Positions 24,039 to 31,621 of a DNA stretch of 33,592 bases are shown piece by piece (within the stretch, counting starts at the first letter, position 1; the number at the start of each line of letters is the position of its first letter). This DNA comes from an uncultured Paracoccaceae bacterium (GTDB lineage: Bacteria; Pseudomonadota; Alphaproteobacteria; Rhodobacterales; Rhodobacteraceae): NCBI GenBank assembly GCA_938092015.1, contig CALKOT010000137.1:1-33592 (forward strand). The letters are read 5' to 3'. The position numbers and the translations under genes are program-made. The notes under the pieces were generated by a model. The model saw only the letters and a list, made by a program, of their open reading frames with translations. It ran no database searches and had not been told where the DNA came from.

Positions 24039-25529
24039 TCACCGGAACGACAGCGTTCCATCCTCAAGGTCCTGCGCTGGGATCGTATCCTTCTCAACCT
24101 GATAATCCTGCGTGAAGACCCACGGTCCACGATCACCCTGTTTGGCGAGCAGATGAACGCTACGCTGAATATACCCGGCATTGAAGTTCTCGGCTGAGAT
24201 CAAGGGCTGCGGGGCCATATCCTGATCTTCGGCCCGCAATTGCGGCTCAACCACCGTCGTTCCGGTCGCGTCCATCCGTTCAAGAACGCGGCAGACGAAA
24301 TCGGCGACCAGATCGGCCCGCATCGTCCAGCTGGTGCGGATATACCCAAATACATAGGCAAGGTTCGGCAGACCTGTGAACATGATGCCGTGATGCGCCC
24401 AGGCGGCGGACAGATCGAACGCCTTGCCGTTCACTGTGAAAGGGATGTCCCCCAGCGGCGCCAGATTCAGGCCCGTAGCGGTGACGATCACGTCGGCATC
24501 CACGTGGGTCCCGGACGCCAGTTGAATGCCCGTCTCATCAAATGTTTCGATTTTGTCGGTCAAGATCGTGGCAGTCCCCGCTTTCAACGCGGCGAAGAGA
24601 TCACCGTTCGGGACCACCGCCAGACGTTGCCGCCATGGCTGATAAGACGGGGTAAAGTGCGGGTCCAAAGGCACGGCGCCCTCAAGATGCGCCTTAACCC
24701 CTGCGATCAGATCTGCGGCCAGCGCATCAGGTTCTTCGAATGCCCGCCGCGTGGTTTCAGCGGAATCGTAGAGGTATTTCTTGCGCATCACCTGATGATA
24801 GACGTCATCAGGCAGGTTCAGCGGCGCAAGCAGTTCACCCAGATCATTCTCATCGGGCTTCGGGAAATAATAGGTCGGCGATCGCTGGATGATGGTGACA
24901 TGCTCTGTCCGGTCAGCAATGGCCGGAACCAGCGTCGCCGCTGTTGCGCCCGATCCGATTACGGCGACGCGCTTACCGTTCAAGTCGATATCTTCGGGCC
25001 ATGTTTGCGGGTGCACGATCTGGCCCTGAAACCGGTCACGGCCTGTAAATTCGGGCGTGTACCCTTCGTCATGGCGATAATATCCCTGACACATCCACAG
25101 AAAGTTGCACGACAAGGTCCGTTCACCATCGGGTCCTGCGACCTGCAATGACCATGTTGCATCAGCTTCTGACCAGTTGGCGCTGCACACTTCATGGCCG
25201 AAACGGATGTGCTGGCTGATGTCCTGCTCAACAATTGCGTCCTCAAGATAGCTGAGGATTTCATGCGCCTCAGCAATCGGCTTGCCCATCCAGGGCTTCC
25301 ATGAATAGCCGAACGTGTAGAGATCGCTGTCAGACCGGATGCCAGGATACTTATGGATACGCCATGTCCCGCCAATGCCAGCCTCACATTCCAGCAAGGC
25401 AAAGGTCTTGCCCGGATGGCGCTGTTGCAGATGATAGGCGGCATCAATGCCGGAAATGCCCGCGCCAACAATCAGAACATCGAAATGCGTGGCGTCTGCA
25501 TCAGCTGTGATTTTAGTTTCGACATTCAT
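24039..25529 (-). CDS. Flavin-containing (Baeyer-Villiger type) monooxygenase
   Basis: This 496-aa FAD- and NADPH-dependent monooxygenase has the N-terminal FAD Rossmann motif VGAGISG (residues 21-27), GGTWR (residues 53-57), and the Baeyer-Villiger fingerprint FxGxxxHxxxWP as FQGQIVHPQTWP (167-178). The NADPH-binding VIGSGATAATL follows shortly after, and VTATGL lies in the C-terminal third. Such enzymes insert oxygen next to ketones or oxidise sulfur or nitrogen atoms, as in EthA-like proteins. The substrate cannot be predicted. It stands alone, about 400 bp from xdhA and divergent from the 109-aa unknown gene. Confidence 0.87.
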   Translation of the reverse strand: MNVETKITADADATHFDVLIVGAGISGIDAAYHLQQRHPGKTFALLECEAGIGGTWRIHKYPGIRSDSDLYTFGYSWKPWMGKPIAEAHEILSYLEDAIVEQDISQHIRFGHEVCSANWSEADATWSLQVAGPDGERTLSCNFLWMCQGYYRHDEGYTPEFTGRDRFQGQIVHPQTWPEDIDLNGKRVAVIGSGATAATLVPAIADRTEHVTIIQRSPTYYFPKPDENDLGELLAPLNLPDDVYHQVMRKKYLYDSAETTRRAFEEPDALAADLIAGVKAHLEGAVPLDPHFTPSYQPWRQRLAVVPNGDLFAALKAGTATILTDKIETFDETGIQLASGTHVDADVIVTATGLNLAPLGDIPFTVNGKAFDLSAAWAHHGIMFTGLPNLAYVFGYIRTSWTMRADLVADFVCRVLERMDATGTTVVEPQLRAEDQDMAPQPLISAENFNAGYIQRSVHLLAKQGDRGPWVFTQDYQVEKDTIPAQDLEDGTLSFR

Positions 25530-25726
25530 TGCGGCGTCCTGACGGGTTCTTGTTCAGTCTGGCTGAACGTAGGCGCGCTTTCTTGACATGGCTAGGCGCA
25601 TCACGCACTTCCGTCGCGCAATCGCGAAAGCAGAGATTGGTGAAAAGGTCAGCCAGGTTTCTGCCGGGACCAAAGGTGAAACCTGATGCAATCTGATCCG
25701 CTTTCACGCAACCGGAGGCGCCCCAA

Positions 25727-26056
25727 ATGGCCAAATCGACCAAGCCCACCTACGTCTACACTTTGCTGGTCGAAGCAGGTCGCAAAGACGGCGACGGCCT
25801 GCCAAAGGACGCCACTGGCGCGGCGTTGATGTGCTATGCGGCGGGCAAAGATGAAAGCGAAGCGGTCAACGAGACCGTCGCCATTCTGAAACAGGCCGGC
25901 ATCAGCGCGCTGGAAGTGTCAGGCTATGGCTCGCTGGAAGAACGCGAAGACGAAGGCCACGATATCAGCGATGAAGAGAAGGCGCTGATGCAAAGGGCGT
26001 TAGAGGAAAACGCCGTGATCGTCGCGCAGATGACGCCGTTCTACGACAAGGTTTGA
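25727..26056 (+). CDS. Unknown acidic protein, 109 aa
   Basis: I do not recognise the family. The protein is soluble and acidic, with a beta-like N terminus (TYVYTLLVEAG), a helix-rich middle (ESEAVNETVAILKQAGISALEVSGYG) and an acidic EEREDEGHDISDEEKAL stretch before a final helix. The pattern of an alternating alpha/beta sequence with a repeated VEAG/VSGYG could be a small ferredoxin-like fold, but this is a guess. A strong GGAGG ribosome-binding site lies 11 nt before the ATG, which supports a real gene. Its last 16 bases overlap the 3' end of the aminotransferase gene on the opposite strand. It is divergent from the monooxygenase. Confidence 0.7.
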   Translation: MAKSTKPTYVYTLLVEAGRKDGDGLPKDATGAALMCYAAGKDESEAVNETVAILKQAGISALEVSGYGSLEEREDEGHDISDEEKALMQRALEENAVIVAQMTPFYDKV

Positions 26057-27282
26057 CGTAGCAAAGCGCCCAACCGCGCAATCCCAGCCTCAATGTCTTC
26101 AACGCTTGGCAGCGAGTAGCTTAGCCGCAGGGTGTTCGGCCCTGATCGGTCTGCAAAGAACGCCTCGCCCGGCACATAGGTGGCGCCGGCTTCTTCCACC
26201 GCCCCTGGGAGCAGTTCAGCGGCATCGAAACCTTCGGGCAGCACCATCCAGATGAACATCCCACCTTCAGGCTTTGACCATGTGACGCCTTCAGGCATGT
26301 GCTGCGCCAATGCGCCCAACATGGCGTCGCGTTTCCGAACGTAACTTTCCCGCGCCTTGGCGACCTGCTCGTCGAACATTGTACTGGCCAGTTCATGCAC
26401 CACCATCTGGTTCAGGCGGGATGCGTTCAGATCGCTGGCCTGTTTGATCAGCGTTAGTTTCTGGATGACCGGTGTCGCGGCGCACACCCAGCCGATGCGC
26501 AGACCGGGGGTGAAGACCTTGGAAAATGACCCGCAATGGATCACCCGCGACGCCTCTATCCCGCCGCTGCGGGCGATATCCAGCGACTGAATTATCGTTG
26601 GGGCGACGCCTTCGTAGCGAAGTTCAGAATAGGGGCTGTCTTCGATAATAGGGGCGTCCAGTTCTGCGGCCAGTTCGATCAGACGAAGACGTTCAACCTC
26701 TGTCATGGTTTCGCCGGTCGGGTTGGCGAATTCCGGAACGACATAGGCAAACCCGGTTCGACCGCCGCGCGCTGCCGTTTCTGCCGTATAAACCTCTGCG
26801 TTCAGGTTTGTGTCGCTCAGGCGCAGTGTTTCGTAGTGCGGCTGACAGGCAGAGAACGCCTGCAGTGCGCCCAGATATGTCGGCGCAGCCACCAGCGCCG
26901 TGTCACCGGGCGATAGAAACAGGCGGCCCAGAAACTCCAACCCCTGCTGCGAGCCATTGGTGATCAAGATGTTATCAATTGAACAGATCGTCCCTTTGGC
27001 CGCCATGTAGTCGACAATCCATGCGCGCAGATCGCCATCACCTTCGCTGGTCGAATATTGCAGCGCCCGACCTGCGCGCACCGGATCAGACAGAACCCGG
27101 TCGTATGCGGCGCGAATTTCGTTTTGTGGGAACAGGGTCGGATCAGGGATGCCGCCTGCAAAGCTGACGACGCCCGGCTTTTCGATCAGCTTGAGCAGCT
27201 CACGAATTTCCGACGCCTGCATGCCGTCCATGCGGCGGGCGAAGGTCGGGGCGAAGGCGGGTGCTTTAGGTGTCTGTGTCAT
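26041..27282 (-). CDS. PLP-dependent aminotransferase, class I/II (aminoadipate-type)
   Basis: This 413-aa fold-type I aminotransferase resembles the LysN/2-aminoadipate and MocR-related group: GVVSFAGGIPDPTLFP near residue 38, ITNGSQQGLEF (107-117), FANPTG (185-190), the IIEDSPYSELRY block (212-223) and the PLP lysine K255 in CGSFSKVFTPGLRIGW. It has no N-terminal GntR DNA-binding domain, so it is an enzyme rather than a MocR regulator. The donor and acceptor are unknown. The ATG at 27282 has no evident ribosome-binding site, and a cluster of AGGTCA repeats begins almost at the start codon, which suggests tight control. It converges with the 109-aa gene. Confidence 0.87.
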   Translation of the reverse strand: MTQTPKAPAFAPTFARRMDGMQASEIRELLKLIEKPGVVSFAGGIPDPTLFPQNEIRAAYDRVLSDPVRAGRALQYSTSEGDGDLRAWIVDYMAAKGTICSIDNILITNGSQQGLEFLGRLFLSPGDTALVAAPTYLGALQAFSACQPHYETLRLSDTNLNAEVYTAETAARGGRTGFAYVVPEFANPTGETMTEVERLRLIELAAELDAPIIEDSPYSELRYEGVAPTIIQSLDIARSGGIEASRVIHCGSFSKVFTPGLRIGWVCAATPVIQKLTLIKQASDLNASRLNQMVVHELASTMFDEQVAKARESYVRKRDAMLGALAQHMPEGVTWSKPEGGMFIWMVLPEGFDAAELLPGAVEEAGATYVPGEAFFADRSGPNTLRLSYSLPSVEDIEAGIARLGALLRQTLS

Positions 27283-27283
27283 T

Positions 27284-27332
27284 AGGTCAGAAACACTGAC
27301 ATAGGTATATAGGTCAATGATTAGGACCTAAT
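27284..27332. promoter_or_regulatory. Operator-like repeat cluster before the aminotransferase
   Basis: AGGTCA occurs at 27284-27289 and 27311-27316, with partial copies TGACAT (27297) and AGGT (27303). It ends in the near-perfect palindrome ATTAGGACCTAAT (27320-27332). The repeats fill the 50 bp directly upstream of the aminotransferase ATG and face the HAD-dapE genes on the other side. Confidence 0.45.
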
Positions 27333-27391
27333 ATTTCAGGAAATCAGGGAAATTGTGAACGAAATGCAAAGAATGGGAGGGCTTCACGACA

Positions 27392-27397
27392 TATAAT
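27392..27397 (+). promoter_or_regulatory. Candidate -10 box for the HAD-dapE operon
   Basis: A perfect TATAAT lies 71 bp before the HAD start codon. No convincing -35 hexamer is found 16-18 bp upstream, so an activator or extended contacts would be needed. Confidence 0.35.
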
Positions 27398-27467
27398 AAC
27401 AATCTTGCCTTAAGACCTCCTCCGCCATAGGCAATGCAAACCTGTAATTCATGCAAAGACGCTTGTT

Positions 27468-28118
27468 ATGACCACGCCAAACGCTTGGGTGTTTCTCGAC
27501 CTTGACGGCACGATGACCGATGCCGGACCGGGCATCACGAAATCCATCGCCTATGCGTTGGAAAAGATGGGGAAAACGCCACCGACACTGAAAGATCTGG
27601 AAAAATACGTCGGTCCCGCCCTGCAGGAGACTTTCCCGCAGTTAGGCGTGGATGATGTCGATGCTGCTTTAGGCTTTTATCGTGAGCGGTATACAGATGT
27701 CGGCCTCTTTGAAAACTCGCTCTATGACGGCGTGCACCAAATGATGGACGATCTTAAGGCGCAAGGTTTTAGGCTGGCGATGGCGACTGCCAAACCGTTG
27801 GTCTACGCCCGCCGCATTACAGAACACTATGATCTGGCGCCACGTATGGAACAGCAGTTCGGATCCGAACTCGGTGGTTGGCTGACCAACAAGAAAGATC
27901 TGCTGGAACACGCGCTGAAGGAAACCGGCGCTAATCCTGCCGCCAGTTTCATGTTGGGTGACCGGAGCCATGACGCCATTGGCGCGCGACACAACAACAT
28001 CACGCCGCTGGGCGCGCTATGGGGCTTTGGATCCCGGCCTGAACTTGAGCAGGCGCAATGCGCCGCCATCGGCGATGCACCCGCCAACATCGCAGGAATT
28101 GTGGAGAGCCTGACATGA
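27468..28118 (+). CDS. HAD family hydrolase (phosphoglycolate phosphatase-like)
   Basis: This 216-aa HAD phosphatase has the motif I DLDGTMTD with nucleophile D11 and acid/base D13, motif II Thr in MATAKP (about residues 105-110), a motif III lysine in the NKKDLLEHAL region and motif IV MLGDRSHDAIGA (about 163-174). The helical cap between motifs I and II is of the Gph/PGMB type. Related proteins dephosphorylate phosphoglycolate or nucleotides; the specific substrate is unknown. Its stop overlaps the dapE ATG (ATGA), so the two are co-translated, although no pathway link to lysine synthesis is obvious. Confidence 0.85.
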   Translation: MTTPNAWVFLDLDGTMTDAGPGITKSIAYALEKMGKTPPTLKDLEKYVGPALQETFPQLGVDDVDAALGFYRERYTDVGLFENSLYDGVHQMMDDLKAQGFRLAMATAKPLVYARRITEHYDLAPRMEQQFGSELGGWLTNKKDLLEHALKETGANPAASFMLGDRSHDAIGARHNNITPLGALWGFGSRPELEQAQCAAIGDAPANIAGIVESLT

Positions 28119-29251
28119 AGATCGATCCCGTTGCCCTGACCGCCGACCTGATCCGCTGCAATTCCGTCACCCCCGCTGAGGGCGGCGCTATTCAACTGCT
28201 GGAAAAACTGCTGGGCGAAAACGGGTTTGAATGCCATCGCTGCGACAGGAATGACATTGCCAATCTTTATGCGCGCACACCCAGCAATGGCCCGATTTTT
28301 GGCTTTGGCGGGCATACCGACGTGGTGCCAGAAGGCGATCAGTCACTCTGGGCGCATCCACCTTTCGACGGCGTGATCGCAGAAGACCAGCTGTGGGGCC
28401 GGGGCGCGGTTGATATGAAATCAGGCGTCGCCGCCTTTGTCTCAGCGGCGATCGAGTATCGTGAGGCGGGTGGCCAGGGCGGTATCGCCCTGCTGATTAC
28501 CGGTGATGAAGAAGGTAACGCCAAAGACGGTACCGTCGCGATCCTCGACTGGATGCGCGAACATGGCGAAGCCGTGACGCATTGCCTGGTGGGAGAGCCT
28601 ACCAGCCCCGAAACACTGGGCGACATGATCAAGATCGGGCGACGAGGATCAATGACTGCCGACTTCCGCGCTGTCGGTACGCAGGGCCACACGGCCTATC
28701 CGCACCGATCTGCTAACCCGTTGCCACCATTGATGCGTCTGCTCGATACAATCGCCAGTCACAAGCTGGACGAAGGGACTGAGCATTTCGACCAATCAAC
28801 ACTGGCGTTGACTACAGTCGACGTTGGCAACCCGGCGAACAACGTCATTCCGGCTGAAGCGACGGCAACCTGCAATATCCGGTTCAACGACGCCCACACG
28901 TCGAAGAAGCTGGCCCTGTGGCTCTTGGAAGAAGCGACCAAGGCGACGCTGGGTTCGGGCGTGCGGATTGAGACGAATTTCCGCGTCTCGGGTGAAAGTT
29001 TCATCACTGAACCTGAAACGCTCGCCTCAGTACTGACAGAGGCGATCCAGGCGGAGACCGGTAAAACGCCGGAACTGTCGACCACAGGCGGAACATCAGA
29101 TGCCCGCTTCATCAAGGATATGTGCCCGGTGGCCGAGTTTGGTTTGGTGGGTCAAACCATGCACCAGACAGATGAAAGGGCGCCGGTTGAAGAGATCCGA
29201 GCGCTCAGCCGGATTTACCGGGGCGTTCTGGAGCGGTATTTTGCCCAATAG
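28115..29251 (+). CDS. dapE: Succinyl-diaminopimelate desuccinylase
   Basis: This 378-aa zinc amidohydrolase removes succinate from N-succinyl-LL-diaminopimelate in the lysine and peptidoglycan pathway. Metal ligands and catalytic residues are visible: H67 (GFGGHTDVVP), D100 (GRGAVDMKSG), catalytic E132 and ligand E133 (LLITGDEEGNAKDGT), a GEPTS glutamate near 163, and a C-terminal histidine in TMHQTDE. Length matches E. coli DapE (375 aa). The open frame extends further upstream, but homology starts at MKIDPVALTADLI, giving ATG 28115, which overlaps the HAD stop. Function is confident. Confidence 0.93.
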   Translation: MKIDPVALTADLIRCNSVTPAEGGAIQLLEKLLGENGFECHRCDRNDIANLYARTPSNGPIFGFGGHTDVVPEGDQSLWAHPPFDGVIAEDQLWGRGAVDMKSGVAAFVSAAIEYREAGGQGGIALLITGDEEGNAKDGTVAILDWMREHGEAVTHCLVGEPTSPETLGDMIKIGRRGSMTADFRAVGTQGHTAYPHRSANPLPPLMRLLDTIASHKLDEGTEHFDQSTLALTTVDVGNPANNVIPAEATATCNIRFNDAHTSKKLALWLLEEATKATLGSGVRIETNFRVSGESFITEPETLASVLTEAIQAETGKTPELSTTGGTSDARFIKDMCPVAEFGLVGQTMHQTDERAPVEEIRALSRIYRGVLERYFAQ

Positions 29252-29361
29252 TTCGCCAATAAGCCGAGTGGTAATTCAACCCAGAGTATACTGATCAAAT
29301 GACTTTGGGGCATCGCGAATTTTTTTGCCTTCTGTAGCAGGGAATTTTGATAGTTTTAAAG

Positions 29362-29380
29362 TGGTATGATGATCATACCA
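29362..29380. promoter_or_regulatory. Perfect 9-1-9 palindrome, GntR-like operator candidate
   Basis: TGGTATGATGATCATACCA has perfect 9-bp arms around a single G. The outer TGGTA...TACCA is reminiscent of operators of FadR-type GntR regulators that control uptake genes. It lies about 110 bp beyond dapE and 377 bp before dctP. No regulator gene is in the window. Confidence 0.5.
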
Positions 29381-29480
29381 ATGATTGTGGCAGGCTATTT
29401 TTTCTCAATTTTCAATTTTCGCCTCAGAAATTCTGATTAACTAGCAAGCCAAAATATTCCAATTTGTGCCAATTAATTCG

Positions 29481-29503
29481 CCTGACATCGGTCAGGTTTT
29501 GTT
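29481..29503 (+). terminator. Short hairpin with T-tract
   Basis: CCTGAC-ATCG-GTCAGG (29481-29496) is a perfect 6-bp stem followed by TTTTGTT. It may end transcripts from dapE or act as an attenuator or operator before dctP; the stem is short. Confidence 0.4.
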
Positions 29504-29756
29504 AACATCTGATATATACATGGCATTCTTTTCGCTACTATTCAGCTATCTGCCTTCTTGGGCAGGTTAATACATTACTTTACTTTATGTTGCACTGCAG
29601 TATTTTCACGGAAGATCGAATCGCTAGCAAAACTGTTCAGCAAAACAAGTTGACTCGTCGCGCCATCCGCTTCTTACTTACGCCACAACAAAAACATGGG
29701 GGGCGGATTCAACACGTCTCCTGAAGACTGACTTTAGGAATCAACGGGAGAAACCG

Positions 29757-30815
29757 ATGAAATTCGACTTTCTGAAAAAGGCTTCAGCAGTTGCAGCGAC
29801 CGCTGCGATGGCGTTCAGCCTATCGGCGATGGACGCCGAAGCTGGCAAAAAAGTACGCTGGAAAATGCACTCTGCATTCGGCACCAACCTTGCCGTCATC
29901 GGCCCGGTCGGCCCCCGCGTTGCAGACGCAGTTCGCGCAATGTCTGGTGGCGACTTCGACATTAAAGTGTTCGAGCCTGGCGCACTTGCCGGCGGTTATG
30001 CTTACTACGATCCGATCAGCCAGGGCGCGTTTGACGCAGCTTACGGCACGCCAGGTGCGAACCAGGGCAAAAACTCAGCTCTCGCATTCGCATCTTCATG
30101 GCCATTCGGCCCAGGCGTTGGTGAATTCCTCGCATGGCTGAAGTATGGTGGCGGCGAAGAAATCATCTCTGAAATCTACGCACGCGATAACATCAAGTTC
30201 CACATGTGTGGCATGATCTCGCCAGAGACTTCAGGTTGGTTCCGTGAGCCTATCGAAAGCCTTGACCAGCTGAAGGGCCTGAAAATGCGCTTCTTTGGCA
30301 TGGGCGCCAAAGTGATGCAGAAGTTCGGCGTGTCAACCCAGCAGCTTGCTGGCGGCGACATCTACCCAGCGCTTGAGCTTGGCACCATCGACGCGACTGA
30401 ATTCTCCATGCCAGCTATCGACCGTTCGCTCGGCTTCTACCAGATCGCGAAGTACAACTACTTCCCAGGCTGGCACCAGCAGGCGACGACCAACGAAATC
30501 CTGGTCAACATGGACAAGTGGAACGCACTGCCAGACGAGTACAAGGCAATGTTTGAAACCGCTTGCGCTATGAACATCGCGTACGAAATCGCTGACGGTG
30601 AAGCTTCGCAGTTCGAAGCAATGATCGCCAACGAAGCTGATGGCGTGAAAAACATGGTGTGGCCTGATGAAATCCTCGACCAGCTGCGTGCAGCTTGGGA
30701 CGAAGTTGTCCAGGAAGAAATCGCATCCAACCCTGACGCGCAGAAACTGTGGGCTTCTTACACAGAGTTCAACGCGAAATACAAAGTCTGGGGCGACCGC
30801 GGCTACCTCAAGTAA
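29757..30815 (+). CDS. dctP: TRAP transporter substrate-binding protein DctP, TakP-like
   Basis: This 352-aa periplasmic receptor has a Sec signal peptide (basic start MKFDFLKK, hydrophobic core to residue about 24, cleavage likely after AEA at 27-29). The mature part carries the DctP motifs GLKMRFFGMGAKVMQKFGV and QQLAGGDIYPALELGTIDATEF, with LGFYQIAKYNYFPGWH, a block typical of the TakP subgroup that binds 2-oxoacids or related carboxylates as a dimer. Codon choice looks narrower than in its neighbours, suggesting high expression. The ATG follows CGGGAG. A strong hairpin after the stop separates it from dctQ. The ligand is not certain. Confidence 0.9.
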   Translation: MKFDFLKKASAVAATAAMAFSLSAMDAEAGKKVRWKMHSAFGTNLAVIGPVGPRVADAVRAMSGGDFDIKVFEPGALAGGYAYYDPISQGAFDAAYGTPGANQGKNSALAFASSWPFGPGVGEFLAWLKYGGGEEIISEIYARDNIKFHMCGMISPETSGWFREPIESLDQLKGLKMRFFGMGAKVMQKFGVSTQQLAGGDIYPALELGTIDATEFSMPAIDRSLGFYQIAKYNYFPGWHQQATTNEILVNMDKWNALPDEYKAMFETACAMNIAYEIADGEASQFEAMIANEADGVKNMVWPDEILDQLRAAWDEVVQEEIASNPDAQKLWASYTEFNAKYKVWGDRGYLK

Positions 30816-30837
30816 GAGGCTGACGTAAAGAAACTTG

Positions 30838-30871
30838 CGCCGGCGCGTTCCATCGGACGCGCCGGCGTTTT
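30838..30871 (+). terminator. Strong intrinsic terminator between dctP and dctQ
   Basis: CGCCGGCGCGT (30838-30848) pairs perfectly with ACGCGCCGGCG (30857-30867) around an 8-nt loop, followed by TTTT. Partial read-through would give much more receptor than membrane subunits and may protect the dctP mRNA 3' end. Confidence 0.8.
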
Positions 30872-30942
30872 ACTAACAAGACTATCGCCGCAAAGACTGT
30901 ATGAATGCAGCGCGGATTTCAGGGAGGGAGCCCCAGAGCGTT

Positions 30943-31620
30943 ATGGACGCCTTACTCAACATTTCAGCGTTGTTTGATCGCATCGCACGCTGGGCGGGAA
31001 AAACCGTCGGCTGGCTAATGCTGCCGCTGATCGTAGTGATCATGTTCGACGTCGTCACCCGCAAGATCGACTATACGCGGCTGTGGTTTTCAGAGTTCAC
31101 CGTCAACTACGGTTACTCACTTTCAACAATCATGCAGGATCTGCAGTGGCACTTTCACGCAATGATCCTGATGCTCAGCTTTGGCTTTGGCTACCTTGCC
31201 AATGCACACGTTCGCGTTGATGTTTTCCGCGAACTGCTGCCAGAGCGGACCCAGGCATGGTCAGAGTTCATCCTTCTTATTTTCCTCGGCACCCCGTTCA
31301 TGCTGATGATGATCGTGTATGGCTGGGATCTGTTCGCGTTGTCCTGGCATCAGGGCGAAGGGTCGGACAGTATGACGGGCATCGATTTCCGCTGGGCCAT
31401 CAAATTCTTCGTACCCCTTGGATTTGTCGTCGCGATGATGGCGACGCTGGCGACCATGTTCAGGTTGGGCACCTATCTTTTCGGGGATGCGGCCCAAAAG
31501 GCTGAAGCAAGAGACAAGCTAGAAATATTCGCAGACGACGGCGGCGGCCTTGCAGAGGCCCGTGAAGAAGCTGAGCGCATTCTACGCGAAGAAGCAGAAA
31601 AAGCGGCGAGGCTTAAATAG
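30943..31620 (+). CDS. dctQ: TRAP transporter small permease subunit DctQ
   Basis: This 225-aa membrane protein has four predicted helices: about 18-38 (GWLMLPLIVVIMFDVVTRK), 60-84 (HAMILMLSFGFGYLANAHVRVDVF), 98-118 (FILLIFLGTPFMLMMIVYGW) and 147-170. HVRVDVF and the SMTGIDFRWAIKFFVPLGF segment are typical of the longer DctQ proteins paired with TakP-like receptors. A charged, probably coiled C terminus (LAEAREEAERILREEAEKAARLK) is unusual in length. The ATG at 30943 has AGGGAGGGAG upstream at a somewhat long distance; an ATG at 30901 in frame lacks a binding site. It stops one base before dctM. Confidence 0.87.
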   Translation: MDALLNISALFDRIARWAGKTVGWLMLPLIVVIMFDVVTRKIDYTRLWFSEFTVNYGYSLSTIMQDLQWHFHAMILMLSFGFGYLANAHVRVDVFRELLPERTQAWSEFILLIFLGTPFMLMMIVYGWDLFALSWHQGEGSDSMTGIDFRWAIKFFVPLGFVVAMMATLATMFRLGTYLFGDAAQKAEARDKLEIFADDGGGLAEAREEAERILREEAEKAARLK

Positions 31621-31621
31621 A

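Larger units (their letters stand above)
29252..29756. other. 505-bp AT-rich intergenic region before the TRAP operon
   Basis: No credible ORF is present. It is visibly richer in A and T than its surroundings and holds a 19-bp palindrome (29362), a short hairpin (29481), AT-rich tracts such as TGATATATACAT near 29510, and a GGGAG ribosome-binding site immediately before dctP. This is the kind of long regulatory leader expected for a controlled, highly expressed transporter gene. Confidence 0.6.

Noticed and set aside
23994-24197. 67-codon frame from a TTG after the plus-strand side of the CtrA box
   Set aside because: Overlaps the monooxygenase 3' end antisense, has a rare start and no ribosome-binding site or motif.
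24240-25151. 303-codon plus-strand frame inside the monooxygenase
   Set aside because: Antisense to a well-supported FAD monooxygenase and without recognisable motifs; typical GC-rich shadow.
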